Shown here piece after piece: positions 6,477-6,649 of a stretch of DNA of 6,649 nt. Each line of letters opens with the position of its first letter. Positions within the stretch are counted from its first letter, which is position 1. The notes below the pieces were generated by a model. The model saw only the letters and a program-made list of their open reading frames with translations, was not told the DNA's origin and did no database searches. The stretch is from JAVXAG01 sp036660615. GTDB taxonomy: Bacteria > Bacillota > Clostridia > Peptostreptococcales > Anaerovoracaceae. The stretch covers positions 1-6,649 of the forward strand of contig JAVXAG010000099.1 of the NCBI GenBank assembly GCA_036660615.1. The letters run 5' to 3'. Position numbers and translations under genes: made by a program.

Positions 6477-6504
6477 ATTATACTATTTATTCAACAAATG
6501 TCAA
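6477..6504 (-). promoter_or_regulatory. Consensus sigma-A promoter of nrdDG
   Basis: On the minus strand a perfect TTGACA (6499-6504) is followed after 16 bp by a perfect TATAAT (6477-6482). The predicted start is near 6470, giving a leader of about 77 nt. Such a strong promoter on an operon flanked by repressor-type sites suggests control by repression rather than activation. Confidence 0.85.
6480..6495. promoter_or_regulatory. Possible second, degenerate NrdR box overlapping the promoter
   Basis: On the minus strand GTTGAATAAATAGTAT keeps one good half-site (ATAGT) and matches the NrdR consensus at about 10 of 16 positions. Its centre is 42 bp, or four helical turns, from the centre of the strong box. 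NrdR boxes usually occur as tandem pairs spaced by whole helical turns. The site overlaps the -10 and spacer, as a repressor site would. The sequence match alone is weak. Confidence 0.35.
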
Positions 6505-6512
6505 TAGGCAAA

Positions 6513-6527
6513 TGAGAATCATTATCA
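6513..6527. promoter_or_regulatory. Fur/PerR-type box upstream of the nrdDG promoter
   Basis: TGAGAATCATTATCA differs from the Firmicute Fur 7-1-7 box TGATAATnATTATCA at only one specified base. It lies 8 bp upstream of the nrdD -35. By base preference it is closer to Fur than to PerR (TTATAATnATTATAA) or Zur. It may control nrdDG by iron, which would make sense for an operon whose activase needs a 4Fe-4S cluster, or it may serve a divergent gene beyond the right edge of the window. Confidence 0.6.
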
Positions 6528-6571
6528 CTTATCGCTGTAAATAAAGCCCAATAAATAATAAAAGCTGAATT

Positions 6572-6649
6572 TTCTCACATACAGATGGAATCTGCTCACT
6601 GGCGAGGATTTTTGAGCGATTCTGTGAGCAAATCAGGGAATTAATGTTT
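6572..6649. other. GC-richer segment with inverted repeats, running off the window edge
   Basis: GC content rises to about 44% over 6571-6640, against about 24% in the 100-odd bases before it (6471-6540: 17 of 70). The segment holds TGCTCAC (6593-6599) and its inverse GTGAGCA (6624-6630), CAGAT/ATCTG at 6582-6594, and another CTCACA (6574-6579) that can pair with TGTGAG (6623-6628). The plus strand is open for 26 codons (FSHTDGICSLARIF...) but has no start codon or ribosome binding site, and a TGA lies at 6566-6568. It could be the edge of a dispersed repeat, a gene remnant, or a structured RNA. I cannot assign it. Confidence 0.4.

Noticed and set aside
1..6649. CRISPR array, tRNA or rRNA gene, insertion sequence, riboswitch
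   Set aside because: I saw no regularly spaced repeats, cloverleaf with CCA-adjacent stem, transposase frame with terminal repeats, or recognisable riboswitch core anywhere in the window.

Overview
The window looks like chromosome of a low-GC, anaerobic, endospore-forming Firmicute (Clostridia, possibly near the Peptostreptococcaceae). The grounds are AT-rich DNA with strong GGAGG ribosome binding sites, an alpha/beta-type small acid-soluble spore protein, an oxygen-sensitive class III ribonucleotide reductase with its activase, and an rpmB / asp23 / recG neighbourhood of the kind seen in Firmicutes. The species cannot be fixed from the sequence alone. Every gene except one small membrane-protein gene is on the minus strand.

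From right to left (the direction of transcription): 6394-6649 is the control region of nrdD. It holds a near-perfect sigma-A promoter (TTGACA, 16 bp, TATAAT), an NrdR-type palindrome just downstream of the predicted start point, a Fur-like 7-1-7 palindrome just upstream of the -35, and at the window edge a GC-richer segment with inverted repeats. Next come nrdD (4048-6393) and nrdG (3527-4051), joined by an ATGA overlap. Together they make deoxyribonucleotides without oxygen: NrdG uses S-adenosylmethionine and a 4Fe-4S cluster to put a glycyl radical on NrdD. After a 190-bp gap with its own promoter comes rpmB (3145-3336, ribosomal protein L28 with four zinc-site cysteines), ending in an intrinsic terminator.

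A 65-residue two-helix membrane protein gene (2890-3087, plus strand) lies convergent to rpmB and divergent from asp23. The asp23-family gene (2390-2800) and recG (361-2403) overlap by 14 bp and form an operon. No fakA/yloV-type gene lies between them, although one occupies that interval in Bacillus subtilis. The SASP gene (69-269) follows with its own spacing, a possible sigma-G promoter and a strong terminator at 8-41 that is symmetrical enough to work in both directions.

Most of the window is conserved housekeeping. The parts most worth a second look are the layered regulatory region of nrdDG (NrdR plus Fur-like sites), the structured segment at the right edge, the unusual Cys-Cys pair in the NrdD zinc site, and the small membrane-protein gene inserted into the rpmB-asp23 interval.
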